NCBI GenBank assembly: GCA_904419525.1
Contig: CAJFRT010000007.1
Coordinates: 104,761 to 168,760, forward strand
Length of the DNA stretch: 64,000 nucleotides
Origin: Candidatus Gallimonas merdae
GTDB lineage: Bacteria; Bacillota; Clostridia; Christensenellales; Borkfalkiaceae
Direction of reading: 5' to 3'
A program made the position numbers and the translations under genes. Within the stretch, counting starts at the first letter, position 1. Each line of letters starts with the position of its first letter. Below the pieces are notes generated by a model, which had not been told where the DNA came from, did not search any database, and saw only the letters and a program-made list of their open reading frames with translations. This document shows, in pieces, positions 45,352-53,356 of the stretch.

Positions 45352-46397
45352 TATGCCACACCTCCCCTCTTTGCGATACGGCGCTCCATGCGCTTCTGCT
45401 CTTTCAGCTCGTCAGAATGTGTGATTCTGAACAGAACAAAGCTGACGATCATACAGATGACAAACAGATACACGCTCGCCGCAGAGGCAATATTATAACG
45501 CATGTCGCCCGTAAATGCCATCTTATAGATGTAGACCGCCACCGTCTCCGTCGCGTTTCTGCCGTCCGTAAGTGCCGGGCCGCCGGAAAGGAACAGATAC
45601 GGAATATCGAACACCTGAAGACCGCCAAGCGTGGAAACGACCAGGCTGTAAACAACAATGGGCTTGATGAGCGGCAACGTAATATGCAGGAAAATATCCT
45701 TTTGCGTTGCCCCGTCCAGCTGTGCCGCCTCAAACACGGAAGGATTGATCCCAAGGATCCCCGCCGAGAGCGTGATCATGCTGTTTCCGAACCACATCCA
45801 GAACTGAATGAACGCAATAATGATGCGCGACGGCCATGGCATGAGATAGAGATTGACATCCGTCCCCATGCCCATATGGGTCAGAAGCTGCCAAAGCCCT
45901 CCGCTCGGACGAGCGAACAGTGTATAGAACATGACCGCCACCGACGTTGCAGTGAGGATATTGGGCAGATAATAAATTCCCTTGAACGCCCCTTTCCCGC
46001 GCATCTTATACGTTTTCCCCGTGAACATGGCTGCAAAGATGAGAGCGAACAACATCTGCGGCACAAAGTTCATGCAGAAAATCATGACGGTGTTCAGCAG
46101 GGACTGCCAGAATCTCGGCTGCGTTGCCAGCCAGGTAAAATTCACAAATCCGACCAGACCGATATCGCGGTTGAAGCCCTCATAATCCGTAAGGCTCAGC
46201 GCGATGGAATAAATCATCGGATACAGCGAGAAAATGGCATAGACCACAAAAAACGGAACAATGAACAAAATTCCGTAATAATCGACTTTCCAGCGGAATT
46301 TTTTCTTTTGGGGCTGTTGTTCCTCGGTTGCGTCGGGGATCTGCCCGACGCCCGTCGCCCCTTCGGATACGACTGTATTTTCAGAATGGCGCATCAT
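45351..46397 (-). CDS. ABC sugar permease, MalF type
   Basis: 348 residues, soluble N-terminal 45 residues, six membrane helices and the EAAQLDGATQKDIFLHITLPLIKP coupling motif. Partner of the MalG-type permease. No ATPase gene is in the locus, so a shared MsmX/UgpC-type ATPase encoded elsewhere is probably used, as is common for CUT1 systems in Firmicutes. Confidence 0.93.
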   Translation of the reverse strand: MMRHSENTVVSEGATGVGQIPDATEEQQPQKKKFRWKVDYYGILFIVPFFVVYAIFSLYPMIYSIALSLTDYEGFNRDIGLVGFVNFTWLATQPRFWQSLLNTVMIFCMNFVPQMLFALIFAAMFTGKTYKMRGKGAFKGIYYLPNILTATSVAVMFYTLFARPSGGLWQLLTHMGMGTDVNLYLMPWPSRIIIAFIQFWMWFGNSMITLSAGILGINPSVFEAAQLDGATQKDIFLHITLPLIKPIVVYSLVVSTLGGLQVFDIPYLFLSGGPALTDGRNATETVAVYIYKMAFTGDMRYNIASAASVYLFVICMIVSFVLFRITHSDELKEQKRMERRIAKRGGVA

Positions 46398-46412
46398 TCA
46401 CACCACCCCCTT

Positions 46413-47744
46413 TCAGTCGACCGTAATACTTGTGAGCGAAGCAGCCACCGCATTTTTGAACTGGGTGACGGCCTCGGAAATCGTGGGAGCCTTCCCGTCC
46501 AGCTCCGCATAGTTCGTCGCCCATGCTTCAAAGGTGCTGTTGATTTCACTGTCATAGCGGGTGATGATCTCGCCGTTGATTTTCTCCGCCTGTTCAATGA
46601 AGATGGAATAAGGATTCTGTCCGCCAAGGAACGCGTTGTTCGCCGTTTCGTCCGTGACAAGATCCTGCATATACTGCTTGTTGTTCATGAAGTCGCCGTG
46701 CTCTTTCGCCCAGTTCTTGAGATAAGTTTCATCTGTTGAGAAGAACTTCACGAATTCCTTTGCCTCATCGAGCCACTTTGTGCCCTTGATGACAACATGA
46801 TATGTACCGCCTTCAAAGTAAGCCGCAGGACCCGGAATGATCGCCCAGTCCCCGTCGGAACTAATCTCACCGGAAGAATCGGTGCAGTTGTTTTTCAGAT
46901 TTGTATTGAGGCCCCAGGTTGCCTGGAAAAATCCGAACACCTTGTTGTCCCAGACATCGCTGTAATAGGTACCGTCGCCGGAAGTCGTCTCATGGCTCAG
47001 ATCCTCCGTCTGAAGCGTCTTGGCCACTTCCATCATGCTGTATTCCCCTTCCGTAAGGGAGGAATCGATCACAAGGTGGTTGTTTTCATCCACCCATCCC
47101 TGCGTACGGCTGCCGCAGAAGACCTTTCCGATATCCATATAGGAAGAGATCACCTTGATTCCTTCCGGATAGTCACCCCCCCCCGTAAAATCCTTCAGGG
47201 TCCTTGCAGATTCAAGGAAATGTTCCCATGTGTCAAAATGCTTCTGGATCTCTTCGGGATCGTCCGTTCCGAATACCGCCTCCGCCATGCTACGGCGATA
47301 AGCAAACACGCCGGGCGTGACATTGGTCGCCAGAGCATACAGATGCCCGTCGGGACCGGTCGCAGCTTCTACCGTGTAGTCATACATATTTGCGGTGAGA
47401 TCTTTGTACTCATCGAGCGGTTCCAGGAACTGTGCGCCCTGATCGATGTACTTCTTGAATGTTTCCGCCTCAAGTGCAACGACATCCGGAAGATTGGTTC
47501 CGGTACGCAGCGCATTGTCCAGCCTCGTGAGCATACTTTCAAGCGGAACAGTCTCAATCTCGATTTCATATCCGAGATTGCGCTCTTCCGTTGCATAGTA
47601 ATCCCTGACCTGCTGTGCCATGTCGCGGTCAAAAACCCAGTAAATAAGCTTGTCACCTTTGTTGTTGCAGCCCGCCATCACGCCGGCCGCCGTCCCCAGC
47701 AAAGCCGCCGAAAGCGCAACCGCCATCACTCTTTTCCCCTTCAT
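46413..47744 (-). CDS. Oligosaccharide-binding lipoprotein of the ABC importer
   Basis: 443 residues with signal peptide and lipobox GVMAGC (Cys26). Family 1 solute-binding fold: DVVALEAETFKKYIDQGAQFLEPL, TNVTPGVFAYRRSM, and Trp-rich ligand regions (GFFQATWGLN). First gene of the operon; preceded by AAGGAGAG and by the promoter and two operators at 47779-47879. Confidence 0.92.
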   Translation of the reverse strand: MKGKRVMAVALSAALLGTAAGVMAGCNNKGDKLIYWVFDRDMAQQVRDYYATEERNLGYEIEIETVPLESMLTRLDNALRTGTNLPDVVALEAETFKKYIDQGAQFLEPLDEYKDLTANMYDYTVEAATGPDGHLYALATNVTPGVFAYRRSMAEAVFGTDDPEEIQKHFDTWEHFLESARTLKDFTGGGDYPEGIKVISSYMDIGKVFCGSRTQGWVDENNHLVIDSSLTEGEYSMMEVAKTLQTEDLSHETTSGDGTYYSDVWDNKVFGFFQATWGLNTNLKNNCTDSSGEISSDGDWAIIPGPAAYFEGGTYHVVIKGTKWLDEAKEFVKFFSTDETYLKNWAKEHGDFMNNKQYMQDLVTDETANNAFLGGQNPYSIFIEQAEKINGEIITRYDSEINSTFEAWATNYAELDGKAPTISEAVTQFKNAVAASLTSITVD

Positions 47745-47778
47745 GCCTACATCTCTCCTTATAATGTGATTTTTGCAT

Positions 47779-47879
47779 AGGTAATCGATTAACCAAACGG
47801 GGAAATCAAAAACCGATTACATGGGTAATCGATTACCTAAATGCGCTACTACTATAACATAAAAATAAAATAATGTCAA
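47779..47879 (-). promoter_or_regulatory. Promoter and paired LacI-type operators of the xylan operon
   Basis: TTGACA (47874-47879), 17 bp, TATAGT (47851-47856) on the minus strand. Downstream lie the perfect palindrome GGTAATCGATTACC (47824-47837) and GGTAATCGATTAACC (47780-47794); their centres are about 44 bp apart, about four helical turns, allowing looping. An extra half-site CGATTAC lies between them (about 47814-47820). Confidence 0.85.
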
Positions 47880-47916
47880 TAGTTTTGGAAAAAATTTTTT
47901 TGTTATTTTATCACAT

Positions 47917-47960
47917 CTGAAAAGGGGCCGGGCTGTGTGGACAGCCCGGCCCCTTTTCAG
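47917..47960 (-). terminator. Terminator after the lacI-type gene
   Basis: Perfect 20-bp arms (47917-47936 and 47941-47960) around loop GTGG, with A4/T4 tracts built into the stem base; a very stable, probably bidirectional terminator between the regulator stop and the importer promoter. Confidence 0.88.
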
Positions 47961-47964
47961 ATCC

Positions 47965-48972
47965 TTAATCCAGCCGGTACACGCTCTCCCCCGGCACAAG
48001 CGTGAAATCAAGACGTTCCATTCCCTCTTTTATGCCGCTTCCGTCAATGAGTCCGATCAGCAATTCCGCTGCCCGGACCCCTATGCATGCGGCATCCTGG
48101 CGGATCGTTGTGAGCCGCGGCGATACCATACTTCCGATGGAAACACCGTCGAAGCCCGTAACGGAAATGTTTTTACCGACATACAATCCCGCAGCCGCCA
48201 GATCGCGGTAGGCTGCAATTGCGGTAAAATCGTCGGGATACATCACTGCCGTAAAGGACTTACCGCAGTTCAGCAGCATCTGCGTGGCGTTCCTGCCATG
48301 ATCGTTGCTGTAATAGCCTGCATGCAACAGGCGTCCCTCTTCAAATGGAATGCCATTCTCATCGAGGGCGGCGCGGTATCCCGCAATCCGGTCACGCGTG
48401 ATGGGAACATCTTTCCCGGCTATGAACACGATTTCCCGATGTCCGTTCTGAATGAGGTACTCCGTCAACCGCCTGCCCGCTTCAAAATTTTTGCTCTCAA
48501 TCGACGGCTTCTTCGGATAGGGCGATTCAAATCCCACAACGGGAATTTCACTGGTAAGCAGTTCCTGCACCGCTGCCGCTTCATAATCACAGCACAGGCA
48601 GAAAACGCCGTCCAGACGCAATGCACGGCAGTGGTCCAGAAGTTTTCCCTCCCACTGATCTGCCTTTTCGGAAATAAGCAAGATCTCGTATCCGCTCTTT
48701 TCCATCTCCGTCCGGAATCGATTGAGGATTTCCGCGAACAACTCGTGGCGCAGTCCGAGGCTTTCGTCCACATACAGCAGCACGCCGACCATGTTGGAAC
48801 GCCGTTTGACCAGATTGCGTGCCGTAACATTCGGAACATACCCCATTCGCTGAGCCGCAGCAAGCACTTCCCGACGTTTATTTTCGCTGATGTTCCCCAC
48901 ATTATTGAAAACCTTACTCACCGTTGCCGATGAACAATTGCACTCTTTTGCAATATCATAAATGGTTACCAT
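47965..48972 (-). CDS. LacI-family transcriptional regulator of the xylan locus
   Basis: 335 residues with N-terminal LacI helix-turn-helix (VTIYDIAKECNCSSATVSKVFN, then the hinge NVTARNLVKRRSNMVGV) and a periplasmic-binding-protein-like effector domain. ATG at 48972 has a GGGGGG SD and lies 17 bp inside the GH43 gene, so the two are co-transcribed. The matching palindromes before both the importer operon and the GH43 gene make it the likely repressor of both, including itself; effector probably a xylo-oligosaccharide. Confidence 0.92.
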   Translation of the reverse strand: MVTIYDIAKECNCSSATVSKVFNNVGNISENKRREVLAAAQRMGYVPNVTARNLVKRRSNMVGVLLYVDESLGLRHELFAEILNRFRTEMEKSGYEILLISEKADQWEGKLLDHCRALRLDGVFCLCCDYEAAAVQELLTSEIPVVGFESPYPKKPSIESKNFEAGRRLTEYLIQNGHREIVFIAGKDVPITRDRIAGYRAALDENGIPFEEGRLLHAGYYSNDHGRNATQMLLNCGKSFTAVMYPDDFTAIAAYRDLAAAGLYVGKNISVTGFDGVSIGSMVSPRLTTIRQDAACIGVRAAELLIGLIDGSGIKEGMERLDFTLVPGESVYRLD

Positions 48973-50476
48973 GTTCTGTTCCCCCCTTTTCAAATCTCAG
49001 CGAAAGCATTTCGAGTTCTCCCTGCAAAACCTGAAAACACAGCATCTGCCGCGCACTCTTATCCTGCACGGGCAGCACATATTCCTTCCAGTCCGCCGAA
49101 TCGACCTCTGTCCATGAACTGCCCAATGCGATCCGTCCTTTCCCCCGAAGGCTCAGAAAAACATGCGTGGAAACGGATAAGTCGAAATATTTGTAGACAA
49201 TGCTCGTTCCCTGTTTCAGCCCCGTCAAAAAACGATCATGCTCGTCATGCGAAATCATGGGAATGCCCGTAAAGCTTGCATTCCCGCCGTGCGGCATATG
49301 TCCGTCTGTCAGATTGCAGCAGATGACGGCAGGATATGTCCCCTCGCCCGCAAGAGGCGCGCCGTTGAGTCCGCAGGAAGTGATTTCGACCTGGGGAATG
49401 CTGCCGTCCGGAAGAATTACAATGGGCTCGGCACACGCCTGACGGCTGTAATCGGTCCCATGCGTCTGACGATGATAGAATACATACCATCTGCCATTGA
49501 TGCATTCAATGCTGCCATGCGTCGTTCCCGTATGATTGAGCCGTTCACTCTCTCTTCTTCCGTTAAAACCCACATCACCGTTGGAGACGATCACCCCCCG
49601 ATATCTGAAATCTCTGTCCGGGTAACGGCTGGTCGCATAACAGAGTTCATGATTGTTGACGGAAGAGTAGATAAAATAATAAATACCGCCGATCTTTCGG
49701 ATGGATGCACCTTCATAAAATCCGTGTCCGTAAAATTTATGTCCTTCCACAAGGCCGCTTTCCGCCATCTTGCTCTCAAAGGGCGTACCCCGTGTATCGG
49801 CGGGCAGAATCCGTACGGGTCCATCTTTGATCGTGAGCATATCGTCGCAAAGCGTACAACAGACAGGCCCCATCACTCCGCCCGGCTCTGATACGATCTC
49901 TTCTACCGTCTTTCCGAACATCTGCGCCTGTATGGGCAGATATTTTTCGCGCTCACCCGGAGGCAACTCGTCATAAGGATACCACGTCCCGTAATAGAGC
50001 CGGATCACACCGCCGTCGTTGATGACAGCAGGATCAAAGGGAACAAATCTGTAGCAGAGCGTACCGTCCGCAAATCGTACATGACCATAAAATTTATATT
50101 CCCCGTCCGGCGTATCACAGACGGCAACGCCGATGGGTCCGTGATACCCACCGACTCCCTTGTCGCCACTCAGACAGTAATAAAGATAATACCGTCCGTC
50201 GTTGCCGCGCACGCAGTCAGGCGCATAGAGATACGGCCGCCCCGTAACTGCCGCCAGCGGATTCTGCAACGCGCTATAATTGCTTCCGTTACAGCTCCAG
50301 TCGGACAAGTCATCGATCGGTGCCGACCAGATCTCATAGTCAAGCATGCAAAAAGTCTCTCCTCCCTCTTTGTCATGCGATCCGAACAAATACACACGGT
50401 CACCGAATACGTGCGGCTCCCCGTCCGGAATATAAGTATCGAGCGGTAAAAATGGATTGAAAACTTGCTTGATCAA
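48956..50476 (-). CDS. GH43 glycosidase (beta-xylosidase/arabinofuranosidase type)
   Basis: Cytoplasmic enzyme (no signal peptide) with the five-bladed propeller signatures: NPFLPLDTYIPDGEPHVFGDRVYLFGSHD with the catalytic base Asp region, YAPDCVRGNDGRYYLYYC, FDPAVINDGG and VEGHKFYGHGFYEGASIRKI with the general-acid Glu. A C-terminal beta-sandwich (about 385-506) follows. A TTG at 50476 with GGAG eight bases upstream gives the family start LIKQVFNPF; an earlier TTG at 50491 abuts the operator and lacks an SD. Specificity within GH43 cannot be fixed. Confidence 0.9.
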   Translation of the reverse strand: MIKQVFNPFLPLDTYIPDGEPHVFGDRVYLFGSHDKEGGETFCMLDYEIWSAPIDDLSDWSCNGSNYSALQNPLAAVTGRPYLYAPDCVRGNDGRYYLYYCLSGDKGVGGYHGPIGVAVCDTPDGEYKFYGHVRFADGTLCYRFVPFDPAVINDGGVIRLYYGTWYPYDELPPGEREKYLPIQAQMFGKTVEEIVSEPGGVMGPVCCTLCDDMLTIKDGPVRILPADTRGTPFESKMAESGLVEGHKFYGHGFYEGASIRKIGGIYYFIYSSVNNHELCYATSRYPDRDFRYRGVIVSNGDVGFNGRRESERLNHTGTTHGSIECINGRWYVFYHRQTHGTDYSRQACAEPIVILPDGSIPQVEITSCGLNGAPLAGEGTYPAVICCNLTDGHMPHGGNASFTGIPMISHDEHDRFLTGLKQGTSIVYKYFDLSVSTHVFLSLRGKGRIALGSSWTEVDSADWKEYVLPVQDKSARQMLCFQVLQGELEMLSLRFEKGGTEHGNHL

Positions 50477-50492
50477 AATGCAGAACTCCAAA

Positions 50493-50543
50493 AGTTAATC
50501 GATTTCCCATATCTACTATACACTTTTTTTTTATAACTGTCAA
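50493..50543 (-). promoter_or_regulatory. Promoter and LacI-type operator of the GH43-lacI unit
   Basis: TTGACA (50538-50543), 17 bp, TATAGT (50515-50520) on the minus strand; GGGAAATCGATTAAC (50494-50508) at the start point shares the AATCGATTA core with the operators at 47780-47837. Confidence 0.8.
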
Positions 50544-50598
50544 TAGAGTTTGAAAAAAATAATAAAATAAGATGCTCTGCTATTTACAGACAATAAAG

Positions 50599-50635
50599 GA
50601 TCCCGATGAACCCACTGACAAGGTCCATCGGGATC
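50599..50635. terminator. Intergenic hairpin, probable terminator
   Basis: GATCCCGATG/CATCGGGATC arms around a 17-nt loop, followed by TTACTTTTC on the plus strand. No gene clearly ends here; the stretch 50544-50690 shows no ORF with an SD. Confidence 0.5.
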
Positions 50636-50690
50636 TTACTTTTCATCATTATAATGTTCGCGTCCGGAAAACTTATTTCGGATTATTGAT

Positions 50691-50743
50691 AAAAATAAAG
50701 AGAGACACAGCTCACTGCTCCCGCAGTTCGACTGTGTCTCTCT
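50691..50743 (-). terminator. Terminator of the tRNA-Arg gene
   Basis: AGAGAGACACAG/CTGTGTCTCT arms separated by about 20 nt, starting 1-2 bases after the tRNA 3' end, followed on the minus strand by CTTTATTTTT. Confidence 0.75.
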
Positions 50744-50820
50744 TGGTGCACCGTAAGAGATTCGAACTCCTGGCCTTCGGTTCCGTAGACCGACGCTATA
50801 TCCAGCTTAGCTAACGGTGC
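50744..50820 (-). tRNA. tRNA-Arg (anticodon ACG)
   Basis: Read on the minus strand: acceptor GCACCGT pairs with ACGGTGC, D arm GCTA…TAGC, anticodon arm TCGGT-CTACGGA-ACCGA with anticodon ACG, T arm with TTCGAAT loop, discriminator A and an encoded CCA. A34 would be converted to inosine to read CGU, CGC and CGA. Confidence 0.95.
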
Positions 50821-50936
50821 GTCCTGTTCCGATCAGAAATCAAAGATGATGGATCCGAGCTCCTTTCCGATCGACTACCATGCAATTATACGCGATTCCA
50901 AAGTATTTGTCAACGGTTTTTCAGCGATAAAAACAG

Positions 50937-51114
50937 TTCTCCACACAAAAAATAAGACTGTGGATAACTTTTTCGATCTTTTCCCTTTCAGAAGGGGATT
51001 TTTTTGTCGAATTCTGCATTTTTTAGCCGAACGAACGTTTTTTTGTGGATAACTTTTTTCAAAACTTATGTTTGCAAAATTCTGAATTGTCAAAATCATT
51101 GCTTTTGTGGACAA
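50937..51114. other. Cluster of DnaA boxes in a non-coding AT-rich spacer
   Basis: Two perfect boxes TGTGGATAA (TTATCCACA on the minus strand) at 50959-50967 and 51044-51052, plus one-mismatch boxes TTCTCCACA at 50937-50945 and TGTGGACAA at 51106-51114. The sequence between is T-rich with no SD-led ORF. It could be a replication origin, a DnaA-titrating site or a DnaA-regulated promoter; no dnaA, dnaN or rpmH lies nearby and gene direction does not switch here. Confidence 0.5.
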
Positions 51115-51128
51115 ATTCTCCACCGAAT

Positions 51129-51602
51129 TCAACCGACAGAAGGTGCAGAAATATCCTCTCCGGCAAGCGGCAGCACCTTCAGGCCGTGAGGAATACATGT
51201 GATCACGCTTCCGCCGTCGCCGATCGCGCGCATGGCGGTACAGTCCTTGCGCAGGCTGCAATCGGCATCGCGCATGACAGCGGTCTGCCCTTCTTCGTCG
51301 ACGGCAATTTCGTTCCAGCCGTCGTCCGTCGTTATGCGCACGAGAAGAAGCGATCCGTCCGTCCGCTCCTCGACCCGATCTTCCCAACCCTGCGCCACGG
51401 TGCCGCCATCCCCGAACACATACGTGTAGACGATCTCATCATTGACCTGAACGCGGATCCCGCGCGCGGAATCTGTCCCGAAAACGTCAAAAACGACGAA
51501 TACGAGAAAAAGCACGACGAGCAAAGCCGCAATCACGGCATACACAAGCAGATCCCACACGGCGAACGGCTTATTTTCCCGGACAAGACGCGCGCGGTTC
51601 AC
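51129..51602 (-). CDS. NusG domain II-containing membrane-anchored protein
   Basis: 157 residues: one N-terminal membrane helix (about 18-40) followed by a beta-rich extracytoplasmic domain of the NusG-II type (VQVNDEIVYTYVFGDGG … NEIAVDEEGQTAVMRDADCSLRKDCTAM … GGSVITCIPHGLKVLPL). Such proteins commonly neighbour ApbE and FMN-binding electron-transfer genes in Firmicutes; exact role unknown. GTG start overlaps the apbE stop (GTGA) and has a GGAGGAG SD. Confidence 0.85.
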   Translation of the reverse strand: MNRARLVRENKPFAVWDLLVYAVIAALLVVLFLVFVVFDVFGTDSARGIRVQVNDEIVYTYVFGDGGTVAQGWEDRVEERTDGSLLLVRITTDDGWNEIAVDEEGQTAVMRDADCSLRKDCTAMRAIGDGGSVITCIPHGLKVLPLAGEDISAPSVG

Positions 51603-52780
51603 TTGATCTCCTCCCTGCCGACCGTCGGTTCATCGACCTCCCAGTCGTCCTCGTCCAGATTGGAGTAAGCCGTATAGCTGTCCTTTTCGGCATCATAGTA
51701 CAAAAAGAGAACGCGGAATTCGTCCGCATGTCCGGAAGCGTAATCCAAGGCCTCTTTCAGATCCATGCAGCAGATTGCAGTCGCGCGGGCATCGCCCTCT
51801 GCGGCAGTCCCTCCCACAACGCTTGCACAGACAATGTGACTTCCCGCGCCGACGGGCTTCCCCGTTTGAGGATCGATGATATGGCAGTAGCGCGTTCCGT
51901 CGATTTCATAATACTGTTCATAGTCCCCGCTCGTCGAAATCATTGTGTCTCGCGCGCGGAGCGTGGCGTAATAGTACGTCCGGAAAGAACTGCGGGGAGA
52001 ATTGACCGTGATCTCCCAGATCTCCCGCTCGCGCGTCGGATCCGCAAACAGAGACATGGAGCTGCCGCCAACATTATAATAACCGTATATCTGCCCTTCC
52101 TCACGCAGGATCACGGAAACTTCGTCCGCACAATATCCCTTTCCGATCCCGCCGAGATTGAGCTGCATGGTATATATTTCCCCATCCACCTCAACACGTG
52201 CATTCTCCGGCTTTATCGCGTAATATTCGTGCAGCTCTTCATCGAACCCCAGCTCTACCGCGCCGAAATCAAGAATATCCTCCGAAGAGAATTTTTTAAC
52301 ATACTTTTCGTCGGGAAGCTCTTCCATGAAGTTTTCGCGGTCGTAAGGTTTTTCGGGCACGTAATTCGCCAAATGAAAACGAGGAGAAAATCCCCACAGA
52401 TCGACCAGAAGACCCGTAGCGGGGTTATATGCCCCTCCCGTCTCCTCATAGACCGACTGTGCGATTTTCAGCATTTCGTAGGCGTCTTGCCCGATCTCGA
52501 CCCGATCCCCCACATCCGCTTTATTAAAGCGGTCGATCGAGCTTGCCGCCTCTTCGGTCGAAACATCGCTTTCGATCTGCTCGGCCCGGTCGCAGACCCG
52601 TTCCCAGATCCGGTCGGGATCGGCGGTCTCATCGGCGACGTACACCCAGCGCGCCTGCGTGCCGAAGCGGCCGTACTCATCTTTTGCCACCAGAGTGTGG
52701 GACGGCATGCTGCCGGAACACCCGCAAAGCATAAAGGCGCACGCAAGTACGATTGCCATGGCCGTTCTTCTTTTCTGCAT
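51599..52780 (-). CDS. apbE: FAD:protein FMN transferase, lipoprotein
   Basis: Covalently attaches FMN to Thr/Ser residues of extracytoplasmic flavoproteins. Signal peptide with lipobox MLCGC (Cys about 18). ApbE signatures: YNPATGLLVDLWGF, LNLGGIGKGYCADEV, GYYNVGGSSMSL, STSGDYEQYYEIDGTRYCHIIDPQTGKPV and the C-terminal DARATAICCM. ATG at 52780 has GGAGG at ideal spacing; the open frame continues upstream without a signal peptide and through the terminator of the next gene. Its flavoprotein target is not encoded in the window. Confidence 0.93.
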   Translation of the reverse strand: MQKRRTAMAIVLACAFMLCGCSGSMPSHTLVAKDEYGRFGTQARWVYVADETADPDRIWERVCDRAEQIESDVSTEEAASSIDRFNKADVGDRVEIGQDAYEMLKIAQSVYEETGGAYNPATGLLVDLWGFSPRFHLANYVPEKPYDRENFMEELPDEKYVKKFSSEDILDFGAVELGFDEELHEYYAIKPENARVEVDGEIYTMQLNLGGIGKGYCADEVSVILREEGQIYGYYNVGGSSMSLFADPTREREIWEITVNSPRSSFRTYYYATLRARDTMISTSGDYEQYYEIDGTRYCHIIDPQTGKPVGAGSHIVCASVVGGTAAEGDARATAICCMDLKEALDYASGHADEFRVLFLYYDAEKDSYTAYSNLDEDDWEVDEPTVGREEIK

Positions 52781-52842
52781 ACGCCCTCCTCTTCCGAAAT
52801 ATATCCCATTGTACCGCATTTCACACAAAAAAACAACAAAAA

Positions 52843-52865
52843 GAGACATGCACAAAGCATGTCTC
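52843..52865 (-). terminator. Terminator after the small membrane protein gene
   Basis: GAGACATGC/GCATGTCTC stem with a 5-nt loop followed on the minus strand by TTTTTGTTGTTTTTTT. Confidence 0.88.
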
Positions 52866-52890
52866 CTGTCTGTTTTGCGAAACTGAACGA

Positions 52891-53346
52891 TCAGTCCTCT
52901 TTTTCGTCCTCTTCCTGTTTGCGGGCTTCCTCTTCTGCCTTTCTCTGATAGTAATTTTTGTAACCCGCTTTCTGATTGTCGCCAGTGTCCCACTTCTTCC
53001 CGCCGACGGCAAGGAATCCGACCAGCAGTGCAACGGCAACAACGATCGCAATGATGGGCGCAACGATCTCCTTGGGCATGGCGATCTCACAGGCAAGGAC
53101 AACGACCGCAACAACCAGGAAAGCCGCACCAAAATAGATCCACATTTTTTTGAGCGGCCCGGCAGTTTTGCCGAACAGTCCGCGGCCGATGAATGCGATT
53201 CCGAGCACGCCCGCCGCAATGACCGCAGCCCAGCCGAGAGAGAACCACTCCATTCCCGCAACATTCAGGGCGGAAAGCAGCCACAGCACAGCGTCGGCAA
53301 CGATCACAAGTCCAACGATCAGTCCGAATAAAAACTTCTTGCTCAT
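52891..53346 (-). CDS. Small four-helix membrane protein of unknown function
   Basis: 151 residues with four hydrophobic segments (about 5-25, 36-54, 70-88, 94-114) and a charged cytoplasmic tail (RKAEEEARKQEEDEKED). I do not recognise a family. It follows the zinc-ribbon and SPFH genes by 10 bp and is likely the last member of that operon, in the place where the second membrane partner of a YdjGHI-like complex would be expected. Confidence 0.7.
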   Translation of the reverse strand: MSKKFLFGLIVGLVIVADAVLWLLSALNVAGMEWFSLGWAAVIAAGVLGIAFIGRGLFGKTAGPLKKMWIYFGAAFLVVAVVVLACEIAMPKEIVAPIIAIVVAVALLVGFLAVGGKKWDTGDNQKAGYKNYYQRKAEEEARKQEEDEKED

Positions 53347-53356
53347 TATTTACCTC

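Noticed and set aside
50937..51114. Firm assignment of oriC
   Set aside because: Box cluster alone is insufficient: dnaA/dnaN/rpmH are absent, transcription does not diverge, and GC skew cannot be computed here.
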